57,651 nucleotides of DNA from Clostridia bacterium (GTDB taxonomy: Bacteria > Bacillota > Clostridia > TANB77 > CAG-508): the NCBI GenBank assembly GCA_017469445.1, contig JAFUGK010000023.1, positions 1 to 57,651 of the forward strand. Direction: 5' to 3'. The notes beneath the pieces were generated by a model. It saw only the letters and a list, made by a program, of their open reading frames with translations, did no database searches and was not told the origin of the DNA. This document shows, piece by piece, positions 45,812 to 55,828 of this stretch. Within the stretch, counting starts at the first letter, position 1; each line of letters starts with the position of its first letter. The translations under genes and the position numbers were made by a program.

Positions 45812-47200
45812 ATGGCAACAACAAAACTATGGAAGGTTGTAAAGAGAATGGATCATGTTATAGACTATGCAACTAATAAAGAAAAGACAAAGGCTATCGA
45901 AGTAAAAGATAATTATGAAATGGTAGTAGATGATTTAAGAAATGTAATTGATTATGCAAGAAATTCAGATAAAACTGAAAAAGAGTATTATGTGTCTGGA
46001 GTAAATTGTGAGCCAGAATCAGCGTATGAAGAAATGAAGGATGCAAAACAATATTGGAACAAAAAAGATGGGATACTAGCTTTTCACGCATATCAATCTT
46101 TCAAAGAAGATATTAGTCCTGAACTTGCACATAAAATTGGAGTAGAACTTGCAAATGAGATGTGGGGAGATAGATTCCAAGTAATAGTTACAACACATCT
46201 TAATACTAATCATATACATAACCATCTGGTGGTAAATTCTGTTTCATATATTGATGGTAAAAAATATTATAGCAATAGAGCCAATACAGGAAAATTAAGA
46301 CACATTTCAGATGAAATATGTAGAGAATATGGATTAATTGTTTTACCAGAAAAACCATGTAAGAAAAGCAAGATAAATTTTGGAAACTATTATAAAAAAT
46401 CTCTATATACAGACAATTATTCTAATAATGCTAAACGAGATTTAGACCTAGCAATTAGACAAGCATATTCTTATGATGACTTTATATACTTAATGAAGAA
46501 ATTAGATTATGAAATAATATTTAGAGCAAATAAAATAAGTATAAGGAAAGAGCCATATAAGAGAAATATTAGAATAGAAAGAAGATTTGGAGAAGACTAT
46601 TCGATAGATAATATTAAAAGAAGAATAATAGAAGAACAAGCAGTTAGAGTTCCATTTATAGAAAGTGTATATAATTATAAAAAAGTAAAATATCCTTTTG
46701 CAAAAAGGCATAAAAGAGCCAAAGCAAAAGGATTTATTGCTTTATATTATCACTATTGTTATTTGCTTAAGGTTTTTCCAAGTAATGTTCCACAACAAAA
46801 GTTACCTGCAGGTATAAGAGCAGATGTATTAAGAATGGAAGAACTATCAAATGAAGCAAAATTCTTGAGTAATAAGAATATAAAGACATTGGATGATTTA
46901 ATAAGTTATAAAAATGAAACTAACTTTAAGATAAACGAATTATTGTGTCAGAGAGAAAAACTCTGGACAAGAAGAAAATTATCAAAAGATGAAGATGCAA
47001 AGTACGAAGTTGCAGAAGAAATTTCATCTTTAAATGATAAATTAGTTAAATTAAGAAGGGAGGTGGAGCTATGCGAAGATATTAAGAAAAGAATACCAAA
47101 GATAGAAGAAAAATTAACTGAACTTGATAAACAAGAAGAATTAGAAAAAGAAGCAAAGGATAAGAAAAAAATAAAGGATAAAAAATTAAAGGAGGAATAA
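45812..47200 (+). CDS. MOBP-type relaxase
   Basis: The product has 462 residues. It nicks oriT and pilots the transferred strand. The histidine motif THLNTNHIHNHLVVN near 128-142 coordinates the metal; Tyr in VIDYATN near 18 is the likely nucleophile. The rest, from about 350, is a basic, coiled-coil C-terminus ending in a Lys/Glu-rich tail. GAGGAGG lies about 10 bases before the ATG. It is between mobC and pcfB. Confidence 0.92.
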   Translation: MATTKLWKVVKRMDHVIDYATNKEKTKAIEVKDNYEMVVDDLRNVIDYARNSDKTEKEYYVSGVNCEPESAYEEMKDAKQYWNKKDGILAFHAYQSFKEDISPELAHKIGVELANEMWGDRFQVIVTTHLNTNHIHNHLVVNSVSYIDGKKYYSNRANTGKLRHISDEICREYGLIVLPEKPCKKSKINFGNYYKKSLYTDNYSNNAKRDLDLAIRQAYSYDDFIYLMKKLDYEIIFRANKISIRKEPYKRNIRIERRFGEDYSIDNIKRRIIEEQAVRVPFIESVYNYKKVKYPFAKRHKRAKAKGFIALYYHYCYLLKVFPSNVPQQKLPAGIRADVLRMEELSNEAKFLSNKNIKTLDDLISYKNETNFKINELLCQREKLWTRRKLSKDEDAKYEVAEEISSLNDKLVKLRREVELCEDIKKRIPKIEEKLTELDKQEELEKEAKDKKKIKDKKLKEE

Positions 47201-47204
47201 TTAT

Positions 47205-47972
47205 ATGAGCGTAAATGGAGATGTATCAGAACAAGTTGTAAGATTAAGTTTAGAGGGATTTGAGGTACTAGCGAAACTGACAGGAAGTGGAGCAAAAAAT
47301 GTAGCTGCAATGATTTATACAATAATGAAAGATAAGAAACAAACAAAAGGGAAAACAAAGTTAAATAATATGCTACGAGCTGGAAAACCTTTAAAAATAT
47401 TTACAATAAAAAAAGAAGATTTAAAAACATTTGCAAAAGCATCAAAGAGTTATGGTATTTCATATTGTGCATTAGTTGATAAGAAAAATGAAGAACTAGA
47501 TGGTATGGCAGATATTATGGTAAAGGAAGAAGATGCTTCTAGAATAAATAGAATAGTTGAAAGATTTAAATTAACAACTATTGATACAGCTAGAGTTGAA
47601 ACACAAGTAACAAATTCATTGGAGAGCAAAGAATTAGAGAGAAAGGAAAAAGGATTACCAGAAAAATCAAAAGAAGAGCAATTAGCGGATGTTTTAAAAG
47701 AAAAATCAACACCGAAAGAACAAGTAACACAAGAAAATTTCAAAGAGGCAAAGACAGAAAAAAGCCCTCTGTTAGAGCCTTCCTTAATGAATTCAAAGAC
47801 GCAAGAAAAGGGAGCTAAAGTTAAAAAAAGACCTTCAGTAAGGAAAGAACTTGCAAAACTAAAAATAGAGGCAAAGATATTAGATGAGAAAAAGACAAAA
47901 GAGAAAGCTATTAGTAAGCAAATTAACAAAGGTAAAAATAAAACAAATAAGAAGATAAAAACTAATAGATAG
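47205..47972 (+). CDS. PcfB-like protein (DUF3801)
   Basis: The product has 255 residues. The first 130 form the DUF3801/PcfB domain (EQVVRLSLEGFEVLAKLTGS, then AGKPLKIFTIKKEDLKTFAK near 55). PcfB of pCF10 helps connect the relaxosome to the coupling protein. The C-terminal half is a long Lys/Glu tail. GGAGG precedes the ATG, 5 bp after the relaxase stop. Confidence 0.85.
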   Translation: MSVNGDVSEQVVRLSLEGFEVLAKLTGSGAKNVAAMIYTIMKDKKQTKGKTKLNNMLRAGKPLKIFTIKKEDLKTFAKASKSYGISYCALVDKKNEELDGMADIMVKEEDASRINRIVERFKLTTIDTARVETQVTNSLESKELERKEKGLPEKSKEEQLADVLKEKSTPKEQVTQENFKEAKTEKSPLLEPSLMNSKTQEKGAKVKKRPSVRKELAKLKIEAKILDEKKTKEKAISKQINKGKNKTNKKIKTNR

Positions 47973-47985
47973 AGGAGTAATGAGT

Positions 47986-48198
47986 ATGGAAGAAACAAGA
48001 ACTATAACAATAGATAAATATGATTATAAGTTAATGATAAATGCTTTAAATGAATTTAGAAATGCAAAATTACAGGAAAACATAGATACAGAAATAATAG
48101 ATAGACTAATAATTCATTTAATAAAAGCCCCTATAAATAAAAAAACATTATCATTAAATAAGAAACTAAAAGGAAAGTACACTATTGAAGGAAGATGA
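47986..48198 (+). CDS. Small element protein between PcfB and VirD4
   Basis: ATG at 47986 has better spacing from AGAGGAG than ATG at 47980. It encodes 70 residues, soluble, starting MEETRTITIDKYDYKLMINA. The gene overlaps the VirD4 start by 14 bp. Small proteins at this position are usual in related elements; function unknown. Confidence 0.7.
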   Translation: MEETRTITIDKYDYKLMINALNEFRNAKLQENIDTEIIDRLIIHLIKAPINKKTLSLNKKLKGKYTIEGR

Positions 48199-50006
48199 TA
48201 ATAGAATTAGGAAAGGCTTATATTTAATTGGAGTAATTCCAATAATCTGGCTTGGACTTCTTTTAGCACCATATACTGAAGGAGGACTAATAGAGATTAT
48301 AAATAATGGTAGTAATGCTGTTTTAAATCCGTTTAAAATAGCATTAGTGGAGAATAGTATTAAGACTATTCTTATTTTTTTATCAATTTATACTTTGTCT
48401 ATATTAGTATATGAATCAACAAGAAAGAATTATAGGAGAGGGGAAGAAAATGGCTCTGCTAAATGGGGCATAGCAAAGCAACTAGATAAAAAATATAAGC
48501 AACCTAATAATTATAATAAGATACTTACAAAAAATGTTTCAATAGGATTAAATGGGAAAAAGCATAGAAGAAATGTAAATGTTCTAGTTATAGGAGGTTC
48601 AGGTGCAGGAAAGACATTCAGTTATTGCAAACCGAATGTTATGCAATGTACGAGTTCTTATGTAATACTAGACCCGAAAGGAGAAATAGTAAGAGATACA
48701 GGTTATCTGTTAGAAAAGAATGGATATGAGGTAAAAGTATTAGATTTAATCAATATGGATAAATCACATTGCTATAATCCATTTGTATATATAAAAACAG
48801 ATAATGATGTTCAGAAACTAGCAACTAATCTTTTTAAATCTACAACACCAAAGGGAAGTATAAGTAATGATCCATTCTGGGATACTGCAGCTAGTATGTT
48901 ACTTTTAGCACTAATATTTTATTTAAAGTATGAAGCACCAGAGGAAGAACAAAACTTTCCTATGGTTATGGAATTATTAAGAGCAGGAGATGTTAAAGAA
49001 GATGATGATGAATATGTAAGTCCATTAGATATGTTATTTAATAGATTAGAAACAAGTAATCCAGAACATATAGCATTAAAATATTATAGAGCATATCATT
49101 CAGCATCTGCTAAAACATTAAAATCAATACAAGTAACATTAGCTTCAAGACTTGAAAAGTTTAATTTAGAGAGTATGGAAAAACTAACTCAAACTGATGA
49201 ACTAGATTTATCAAGTTTAGGAGAAAAGAAAGTAGCATTATTTGCAATAATACCAGATAATGATACATCATTTAATTTTTTAGTCAGCATACTATATACA
49301 CAACTATTTCAGCAGTTATTTTATCTAGCAGATTATAAATATGGTGGAAGTTTACCTGTACATGTCCATTTTGTGATGGATGAGTTCGCCAATGTAAGCT
49401 TACCAGATGACTTTGACAAGATTTTATCAGTAATGAGAAGTAGAGAGGTATCTGTTTCTATCATTCTGCAGAATTTAGCACAATTAAAAGCATTGTTTGA
49501 GAAGCAGTGGGAAAGCATTGTAGGAAATTGTGATGAATTTTTGTATTTAGGTGGAAATGAACAAAGCACACATAAATATGTATCAGAACTATTACGGAAA
49601 AGAAACAATTGATACAAATACATATGGTAGAAGCTATGGCTCACATGGTAGTTATTCAAAAAATGACCAGAATACAGGGAGAGAGCTTTTAACAGCAGAT
49701 GAAGTAAGGTTGTTAGATAATAACTATGCTCTGCTATTCATAAGAGGAGAAAGACCTGTAAAAGATTTCAAATTTAATCTAAAGAAACATTTTAATAGTA
49801 TATATACGCCTATTGGAAATAGAAGAATAAAACCATATATACATGGTGGAACAGAAAATGCAATAGGTACAATATCATTTAATATAGATGATATACAAAT
49901 TGATACAAAAGATATTATAGATTTAGAAACAAAAGCAACTGATAAGGAATTATTATCAAATGAAGAAATAGAAAATATGTATAAAGAAGATATTGAAAAT
50001 AAATAG
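48185..50006 (+). pseudogene. VirD4/TraG-type coupling protein, frameshifted
   Basis: The first frame starts with TTG at 48185 and gives 475 residues: two N-terminal membrane helices, Walker A GGSGAGKT near 139, and Walker B FVMDEFANV near 396. At about 49595 it leaves the expected sequence and stops. The second frame carries on with GKETIDTNTYGRS and ends at 50006, matching the normal VirD4 C-terminus. One extra base (the C in TTACGG) explains the break; without it LLGKETIDT would read through as about 606 residues. The protein would gate DNA into the secretion channel. Without its end it may be inactive, unless this is a sequencing error. Confidence 0.85.
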
Positions 50007-50016
50007 CAATATCGAA

Positions 50017-50058
50017 AAGACCAGAGATTATTTTAAAAATAAAAACTCTGGTCTTTTT
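50017..50058 (+). terminator. Rho-independent terminator
   Basis: AAGACCAGAG and CTCTGGTCTT pair around an A/T-rich loop and lead into TTTTT. It separates VirD4 from the channel genes. Confidence 0.8.
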
Positions 50059-50085
50059 TTGTTTAAAGAAATGGAGGAAAAGGTT

Positions 50086-50424
50086 ATGAAAAATCAAGAA
50101 ATTAAAAAAGAAAGAAAAAGAATAAACAAAATGTTAAAGAGAGGAACAATAATAATTGGCTATGTAATAGCCCTAAATGTAATGCAACAATTACAAGTAT
50201 TTGCAGCAGATGACCCAATAAGTATTGTAAATAATTTATCTAATTTTATATTTGGCTTAATAAGAGCAGTAGGTATGATTATACTAGGCTTTGGAGTAGT
50301 ACAAGTAGGAATGAGTTTAAAATCACATGACCCTACACAAAGAGCTAATGGAGTAATGACACTTGCAGGTGGAATTGTAATAACATTTGCAAAAGAAATT
50401 TTAAATATAATCACAGGTGGTTAA
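50086..50424 (+). CDS. Maff2-family small membrane protein
   Basis: ATG at 50086 follows GGAGG by about 10 bases; the frame reaches back to 49993 without support. The product has 112 residues: a basic start, a signal-like helix ending VFAADD near 42, and two helices around DPTQRANGVMTLAGG. This is the Maff2 pattern in Tn1549-like elements. By size and position it may be the VirB2-type subunit of the channel, but this is inference. Confidence 0.8.
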   Translation: MKNQEIKKERKRINKMLKRGTIIIGYVIALNVMQQLQVFAADDPISIVNNLSNFIFGLIRAVGMIILGFGVVQVGMSLKSHDPTQRANGVMTLAGGIVITFAKEILNIITGG

Positions 50425-50446
50425 AAAGAAAAGGAGGTACTTAAAT

Positions 50447-51274
50447 TTGAATTGGATTGTAGGAAACTTGCAAAATGCACTAGATACATGGAATGGAAAA
50501 TTATCTGAAATCTATGCAATAATAACACAAAGCCCAGCAGAATTTAAAGGTGGAACAATATGGAATATTATTTTAAATATCAATGGAGGCTTACAAGCAA
50601 TAGGATTAGCATTGCTTGTTTTGTTTTTTGTAGTTGGAATTGTAAGAACATGTACAAATTTTTCAGAACTAAAAAGACCAGAACAGGCAGTAAGACTATT
50701 CTTAAGATTTGTAATAGCAAAAGGAATTGTAACTTATGGACTAGACCTTATGCTTGCCATATTTAGAATAATACAAGGAATTGTAGGAACTATTATGTCT
50801 AAAAGTTCATTTCAAGCAAGTGGAATGACTTTGCCACAGACAATAATAGATGCAATAAATAATTGTGGCTTTTTTGAGAGTATTCCATTGTGGGCAGTTA
50901 CACTAATAGGTAGCTTATTAGTAACTATTCTATCGTTCATATTGATTTTAACTTGCTATGGTAGATTTTTTAAATTATATATGTACACAGCAATAGCTCC
51001 GATACCACTTTCCTCTTTTGCAGGAGAAACAACACAAAATATAGGAAAGAGTTTTTTAAAAAGTTATATAGCAGTATGTTTAGAAGGAGCAATAATAGTT
51101 CTTGCATGTGTAATATTTTCTGTATTTGCAACAAGTTCACCACCTATTGATACAAGTGTAGCTACTATTACTATGATATGGAAGTACATGGGCGAAACTA
51201 TTTTTAACATGCTAGTATTAGTTGGAACAATAAGACTTTCAGACAGAATAGTAAGAGAAATGATGGGATTATAA
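50447..51274 (+). CDS. VirB6/TrbL-like polytopic channel protein
   Basis: The start is TTG at 50447, with AAGGAGG 9 bases before it; the frame runs back to 50417. About 275 residues with five to six membrane helices (LQAIGLALLVLFFVVGIV near 40, and further segments near 155-180 and 215-235). The pattern and position between Maff2 and PrgI match the VirB6-like inner-membrane channel protein of Gram-positive type IV secretion systems. Confidence 0.82.
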   Translation: MNWIVGNLQNALDTWNGKLSEIYAIITQSPAEFKGGTIWNIILNINGGLQAIGLALLVLFFVVGIVRTCTNFSELKRPEQAVRLFLRFVIAKGIVTYGLDLMLAIFRIIQGIVGTIMSKSSFQASGMTLPQTIIDAINNCGFFESIPLWAVTLIGSLLVTILSFILILTCYGRFFKLYMYTAIAPIPLSSFAGETTQNIGKSFLKSYIAVCLEGAIIVLACVIFSVFATSSPPIDTSVATITMIWKYMGETIFNMLVLVGTIRLSDRIVREMMGL

Positions 51275-51292
51275 AAGGAGGGAATAAGAAAT

Positions 51293-51565
51293 TTGAGTTC
51301 AGAATTTATACATACAGAAGAAAATGGAATTAAATATTTAGTACATCCACCAGATAGCATATTTGTAGGGATAAAAATAAGAGAAAATCCTGAAGATGCA
51401 TTTAAAAATGCAATAAAAAGAGGTATGAAAAATCCTGATGATTGGATATATATGTATTCAAATAATAATAAAGATTATTTTAAAAACTATTATTCAAGAA
51501 AATATAAATCATATTCTCAATTTGGAAAAATAGAAAAATTAAAAAAGAAATTATTAGAAAGGTAA
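51293..51565 (+). CDS. Small element protein, unknown
   Basis: TTG at 51293 is preceded by AGGAGGG and starts MSSEFIHTEENGIKYLVHP; 90 residues, soluble, with a basic C-terminus. It lies 18 bp after the VirB6-like gene and 14 bp before the next, within the same operon. I recognise no family. Confidence 0.65.
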   Translation: MSSEFIHTEENGIKYLVHPPDSIFVGIKIRENPEDAFKNAIKRGMKNPDDWIYMYSNNNKDYFKNYYSRKYKSYSQFGKIEKLKKKLLER

Positions 51566-51579
51566 GAGGTGATGCAAAA

Positions 51580-52266
51580 ATGTCAAAAACAAGAAAAATA
51601 AATGATACATTTTATATTGTGGATTTAGGTTATAGAAATGAGCAACCTGTAGCTTTGGTTGAGAAAACATTTGCTGACAATTCTAAAGAATATATTATAG
51701 CTTTTGATTATAGTATCAAAGATGACAATATCGATTGGGGTTACGGCTATTATTATAATGAAAACATTGATAAAGCAAAAGAGGATTTTTCAAGAGTTTT
51801 AAAAGGCGATAATTTAGCTGATACTTTTTCTGAAAAGGAAACATCAGAAGATGAGTTTAATCTTTCTTTTTATTCTGAAGATGAAATAAAAGATTTAATA
51901 AAATCAAATGCAGAGCTTTATTATGTTGATGATGGGATAGATGAAGCAATAATAAAATTTGAAGATATACCTGATTTTATTGTTGAATACAACAGAAAAT
52001 TAGGCATGCGAGATTTAAAATTTTTCAGAGTAGGTAAAGGTACTTTTGAACCTGATATAACTACTTTTGGAGAATTTTTAAATAAAATAAGCCCTGAATT
52101 AAGAGAAAGATTAATTGAAAGATTAGGTGCATTACAAACAAATGAAATAGAACCTAAAAAGTTCAAGATTATAGATGAGGAAATATATAGTTATGTAGAA
52201 TCTAAATTAGAGCAACAACAAGAGAAGAAAGTAAAAGACAAGAAAAAGAATAAGGAGGCAAGATAA
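51580..52266 (+). CDS. Conserved element protein, unknown function
   Basis: The product has 228 residues, is soluble and acidic with a Lys-rich tail. The N-terminal beta-rich part (IVDLGYRNEQPVALVEKTF) recalls small beta domains, and the middle is helical (LNKISPELRERLIERLGA near 165). GAGGTG precedes the ATG. It abuts prgI by 1 bp, so it belongs to the channel operon. I know no function for it. Confidence 0.7.
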   Translation: MSKTRKINDTFYIVDLGYRNEQPVALVEKTFADNSKEYIIAFDYSIKDDNIDWGYGYYYNENIDKAKEDFSRVLKGDNLADTFSEKETSEDEFNLSFYSEDEIKDLIKSNAELYYVDDGIDEAIIKFEDIPDFIVEYNRKLGMRDLKFFRVGKGTFEPDITTFGEFLNKISPELRERLIERLGALQTNEIEPKKFKIIDEEIYSYVESKLEQQQEKKVKDKKKNKEAR

Positions 52267-52267
52267 T

Positions 52268-52717
52268 ATGGAAGTAAAAATAAATAAAGATATAAGAGAA
52301 TTTAGCGAAAATATAATATTGGGGCTGTCGTTAAGACAGTTCATTTTTTCGCTATTAGCATGTGTTATAGCAGTAATTTTATATTTTGTATTAAAGCCAT
52401 ACTTGGGAATTGAAACCTTAAGTTGGGTATGTATTTTAGGTGCAGCACCATTTGCAGTATTAGGATTTGTAAAATATAACGGAATGCCAGCAGAGAAGTT
52501 TATTATAGCATTTATTAAATCAGAAATTTTAATTCCGAAAAAATTAACATTTAAAGCTAAAAATATCTATATGGAAACATTAAGACCAGCAATAGATAAA
52601 AATTTAAAGAAAGGGATATTAAAACCACAGAAAAAGAAAAAAGAAAGAAAAATAAAGAAACCTAAAAAAATAAAAGGAGGTAAAAGATATGCTGAAAACC
52701 TTAAAAAAGATATTTAA
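52268..52717 (+). CDS. PrgI-family membrane protein
   Basis: The product has 149 residues. Two membrane helices (about 22-42 and 48-66) follow a short start with the family phrase NKDIREFSENIILGLSLRQ. The tail is Lys-rich. PrgI-like proteins are VirB3-like partners of the VirB4 ATPase. It overlaps the virB4 gene by 29 bp, a sign of coupling. Confidence 0.88.
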   Translation: MEVKINKDIREFSENIILGLSLRQFIFSLLACVIAVILYFVLKPYLGIETLSWVCILGAAPFAVLGFVKYNGMPAEKFIIAFIKSEILIPKKLTFKAKNIYMETLRPAIDKNLKKGILKPQKKKKERKIKKPKKIKGGKRYAENLKKDI

Positions 52718-55037
52718 ACTAGATAAAGAGAAGTTTAAAATACCTAGATCTGTACAAGATATAATTCCTGTTAAAGCAATATGGGAAGATGGCATTTTTT
52801 TAGTTGGAAAAAACAAATACTCAAAATCGTATAAATTCCAAGATATAAACTACTCAATTGCAAGTAAAGAAGATAAAGAAGCAATGTTTTTAGATTATTC
52901 ATCATTACTTAATTCATTAGATGTAGGAGCTACTACGAAAATTACTATAAATAATAGAAGAATAAATAAATTAGACTTTGAGAAAACAATACTATTAAAA
53001 GATATGCCAGATAATTTAGATAAGTACAGAAAAGAGTATAACCAAATGCTTATATCACATGCACAAAATGCAAATGAGATAGTACAAGATAAAATAATAA
53101 CTATATCAGTGTATAAAAAATCAATAGAAGAAGCTAGAAACTATTTTGCAAGAGCAGGTGCAGATTTAATAAATCATTTTAATAGTTTAGGCTCAAAATG
53201 TATTGAATTAGATGCGGCAGAAAGATTAAGAATAGCACATGATTTTTATAGAACAGGAGAAGAAACAGCATTTCATTTTGATATACATGAAAATATGAGA
53301 AAAGGACATGATTTTAAAGATTTTATATGTCCAGACACTACAGAACTTAAAAGAGATTATTTTAGATTAGGAGATAGATATGGAAGGGTATTATTCTTAA
53401 AAGAATATGCAAGTTATATAAATGATGAAATGGTAGCAGAACTTACAGAATTAAATAGAAATATGATGCTTTCCATAGATATTATTCCAATACCTATGGA
53501 TGAAGCAGTAAAAGAAGCAGAAAATAGAAAACTTGGAATAGAAACAAATATTGAAAAATGGCAAAGGAAACAAAATGCTAATAATAACTTAAATGCAGTT
53601 ATACCTTATGATATGGAAAGGCAAAGAAAAGAAACAAAGGAATTTTTAGATGACTTGATATTAAGAGACCAGAGAATGTTTTTAGCAGTAGTAACTATTG
53701 TAATAACAGATGAAACAAAAGAAAAATTAGAAAGTGATACAGAGACCATACAAAAAATAGCAAGAGAAAATAATTGCCAGATAGGAGTTTTAAGATTTCA
53801 GCAATTAGATGGACTTAACACAGTATTACCATTTGGAGTAAGAAAGATAGATGCATTAAGAACATTAACTACAGAAAGTTTAGCATCTTTAATACCATTC
53901 AAAGTGCAAAATATTATGCACGAGGATGGTATTTATTATGGGCAAAATATAATAAACAAGAATATGATAATTGTAAACAGAAGAAAACTTTTAAATGGTA
54001 ATTCATTTATACTTGGAGTATCTGGTAGTGGTAAATCATTTGCAGGAAAACAAGAAATATCATCAATAAGATTAAGAGATCCAAGTGCAGATATTTTAAT
54101 AATAGACCCAGAGCGAGAATATACACCATTAGTAAAAGAATTAGGTGGAGAGGTAATACAAATATCAGCTACAAGTAATAACCATATAAATGCTATGGAT
54201 ATGAATAGTGAATATGGAGATGGAGCAAATCCTGTTATACTAAAGTCAGAGTTTATACTATCATTATGTGAGCAACTTATAGGAATTGGAAATCTCGGAC
54301 CGAAACAAAAATCAATTATAGATAGATGTACAGCCAATGTATATAGAATATTTCAGCAAGGCAATTATCAAGGAATACCACCAACATTAAGAGATTTTAG
54401 AGAAGAATTATTAAGGCAACCAGAAGAAGAAGCAAAAGAAATAGCACTTGCAATAGAATTATTTACAAATGGTTCATTAAATACATTTGCAGTAAATACA
54501 AATGTAAATACTTCAAGTAGCTTAATTTGCTATGATATACTAGACTTAGGAAAACAACTTTTGCCAATAGGAATGCTAGTAGTTCTAGACTCTATTTTAA
54601 ATAGAATAACAGCAAATAGGAAAAAGGGCAAAAATACATATATTTTCATAGATGAGATATATTTATTATTTCAATATGAATATTCTGCAAATTTCTTATT
54701 CACTCTTTGGAAACGAGTTAGAAAATATGGAGCATTCTGTACAGGAATAACACAAAATGTTGAAGATTTATTACAAAGCCATACAGCAAGAACAATGCTA
54801 TCAAATTCTGAATTTATAATAATGTTTAATCAAGCAAGTACAGACAGAATAGAACTTGGAAAATTGCTTAACATTTCAGATTTGCAAATGGGCTTTATAA
54901 CAAATGTAGAAGCTGGAGAGGGATTAATGAAAGTAGCATCTTCAATAGTTCCTTTTGAAAATAAATGTCCAAAGGATTCAGAATTATATAAACTGATGAC
55001 AACAAAACCAGGAGAAACAAATGAACAAGAGATATAA
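52689..55037 (+). CDS. VirB4-type conjugation ATPase
   Basis: The product has 782 residues. The N-terminal half is the VirB4/TraE-type domain; the C-terminal half is the ATPase with Walker A GVSGSGKSFAG near 443, RDPSADILIIDPEREY near 465, and Walker B IFIDEIYLLF near 650. It powers the secretion channel. AAAGGAGGT lies 7-8 bases before the ATG, inside prgI. The sortase gene overlaps its end by 17 bp. Confidence 0.94.
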   Translation: MLKTLKKIFKLDKEKFKIPRSVQDIIPVKAIWEDGIFLVGKNKYSKSYKFQDINYSIASKEDKEAMFLDYSSLLNSLDVGATTKITINNRRINKLDFEKTILLKDMPDNLDKYRKEYNQMLISHAQNANEIVQDKIITISVYKKSIEEARNYFARAGADLINHFNSLGSKCIELDAAERLRIAHDFYRTGEETAFHFDIHENMRKGHDFKDFICPDTTELKRDYFRLGDRYGRVLFLKEYASYINDEMVAELTELNRNMMLSIDIIPIPMDEAVKEAENRKLGIETNIEKWQRKQNANNNLNAVIPYDMERQRKETKEFLDDLILRDQRMFLAVVTIVITDETKEKLESDTETIQKIARENNCQIGVLRFQQLDGLNTVLPFGVRKIDALRTLTTESLASLIPFKVQNIMHEDGIYYGQNIINKNMIIVNRRKLLNGNSFILGVSGSGKSFAGKQEISSIRLRDPSADILIIDPEREYTPLVKELGGEVIQISATSNNHINAMDMNSEYGDGANPVILKSEFILSLCEQLIGIGNLGPKQKSIIDRCTANVYRIFQQGNYQGIPPTLRDFREELLRQPEEEAKEIALAIELFTNGSLNTFAVNTNVNTSSSLICYDILDLGKQLLPIGMLVVLDSILNRITANRKKGKNTYIFIDEIYLLFQYEYSANFLFTLWKRVRKYGAFCTGITQNVEDLLQSHTARTMLSNSEFIIMFNQASTDRIELGKLLNISDLQMGFITNVEAGEGLMKVASSIVPFENKCPKDSELYKLMTTKPGETNEQEI

Positions 55038-55809
55038 AATCATTTTATTGCTACTAATAGTTATATTAGCTATTAGTAGCTGTTTTTTTATAAAAGAAAT
55101 TGCAGAGAATAAGAAGGAAATAGAAATATATGAAGAATTACAAGAAATTGTGCAGGAAGAAGAAAATTTGACGCACGAGGATGACCATACAGGCATTTTA
55201 AAAAATGAGACAAGTAATAAGTCTAACGAAAAATCAAGCAATAACTATAATTTAGAGAATATTTCAAAAATAAATACAGATGTAATAGGGTGGATAAAAA
55301 TAGAAGGAACAAATATAAATTACCCTGTTATGCAAAATGGTAACTATTATCTTCATAGGAATATATATAAAAGCTATTCAAAACATGGAACACCATATCT
55401 AGCAGAATATTGTGATTTTAGAAAGTCAGACAATTTAATCATATATGGACACAATATGAAAGATGGCTCAATGTTTTCAAAACTAACTAATTATGATAAC
55501 TATAAGTTTTATCAAGAGCATAAGTATATAGATTTTTATACATTAGAAGCAGGAGAAACTATAAAGAATACTTATGAGATAGCAGTAGTATTAAAAACTA
55601 CTGCTTATTCAGATAATAGCTTTAAATATTATAACTATATCAATTTTTCTAGTGCAGAAGAATTAAACGCATTTATAGAAAAAAGTAGAGAATTAGAGCT
55701 ATATAATACAGGATTAAAAATTAGTTATGGAGATAAATTGCTCACATTATCTACTTGTGAATATTCACAAGAAAATGGAAGAATTGTAGTAATAGCAAAG
55801 AAAATATAA
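55021..55809 (+). CDS. Class B sortase
   Basis: The product has 262 residues: an N-terminal membrane anchor (5-22), an acidic linker, and a sortase domain with the catalytic YGHNM (His near 143), LSTCEY (Cys near 245) and GRIVV (Arg near 254). The many inserted helices and TLSTCEYS fit class B. It would anchor LPXTG-like proteins, probably including the element's own VPKTG adhesin at 30487. It overlaps virB4 by 17 bp, so it is made together with the channel. Confidence 0.92.
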   Translation: MNKRYKIILLLLIVILAISSCFFIKEIAENKKEIEIYEELQEIVQEEENLTHEDDHTGILKNETSNKSNEKSSNNYNLENISKINTDVIGWIKIEGTNINYPVMQNGNYYLHRNIYKSYSKHGTPYLAEYCDFRKSDNLIIYGHNMKDGSMFSKLTNYDNYKFYQEHKYIDFYTLEAGETIKNTYEIAVVLKTTAYSDNSFKYYNYINFSSAEELNAFIEKSRELELYNTGLKISYGDKLLTLSTCEYSQENGRIVVIAKKI

Positions 55810-55828
55810 GAGTCTGGAGGTGGAATAA

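Noticed and set aside
47450..47998. Minus-strand ORF of 182 codons
   Set aside because: It is a Phe/Ser-rich shadow of pcfB, whose Lys/Glu codons read as Phe/Leu/Ser on the other strand; no RBS.
49551..50006. Separate gene of 151 codons
   Set aside because: Its sequence is the missing VirD4 C-terminus, and its first codons overlap VirD4 out of frame, so it is the second half of a frameshifted gene.
50560..50766. Plus-strand ORF of 68 codons inside the VirB6-like gene
   Set aside because: No RBS and no protein-like pattern; unlike the tnpV case, the host frame here carries the conserved membrane segments.
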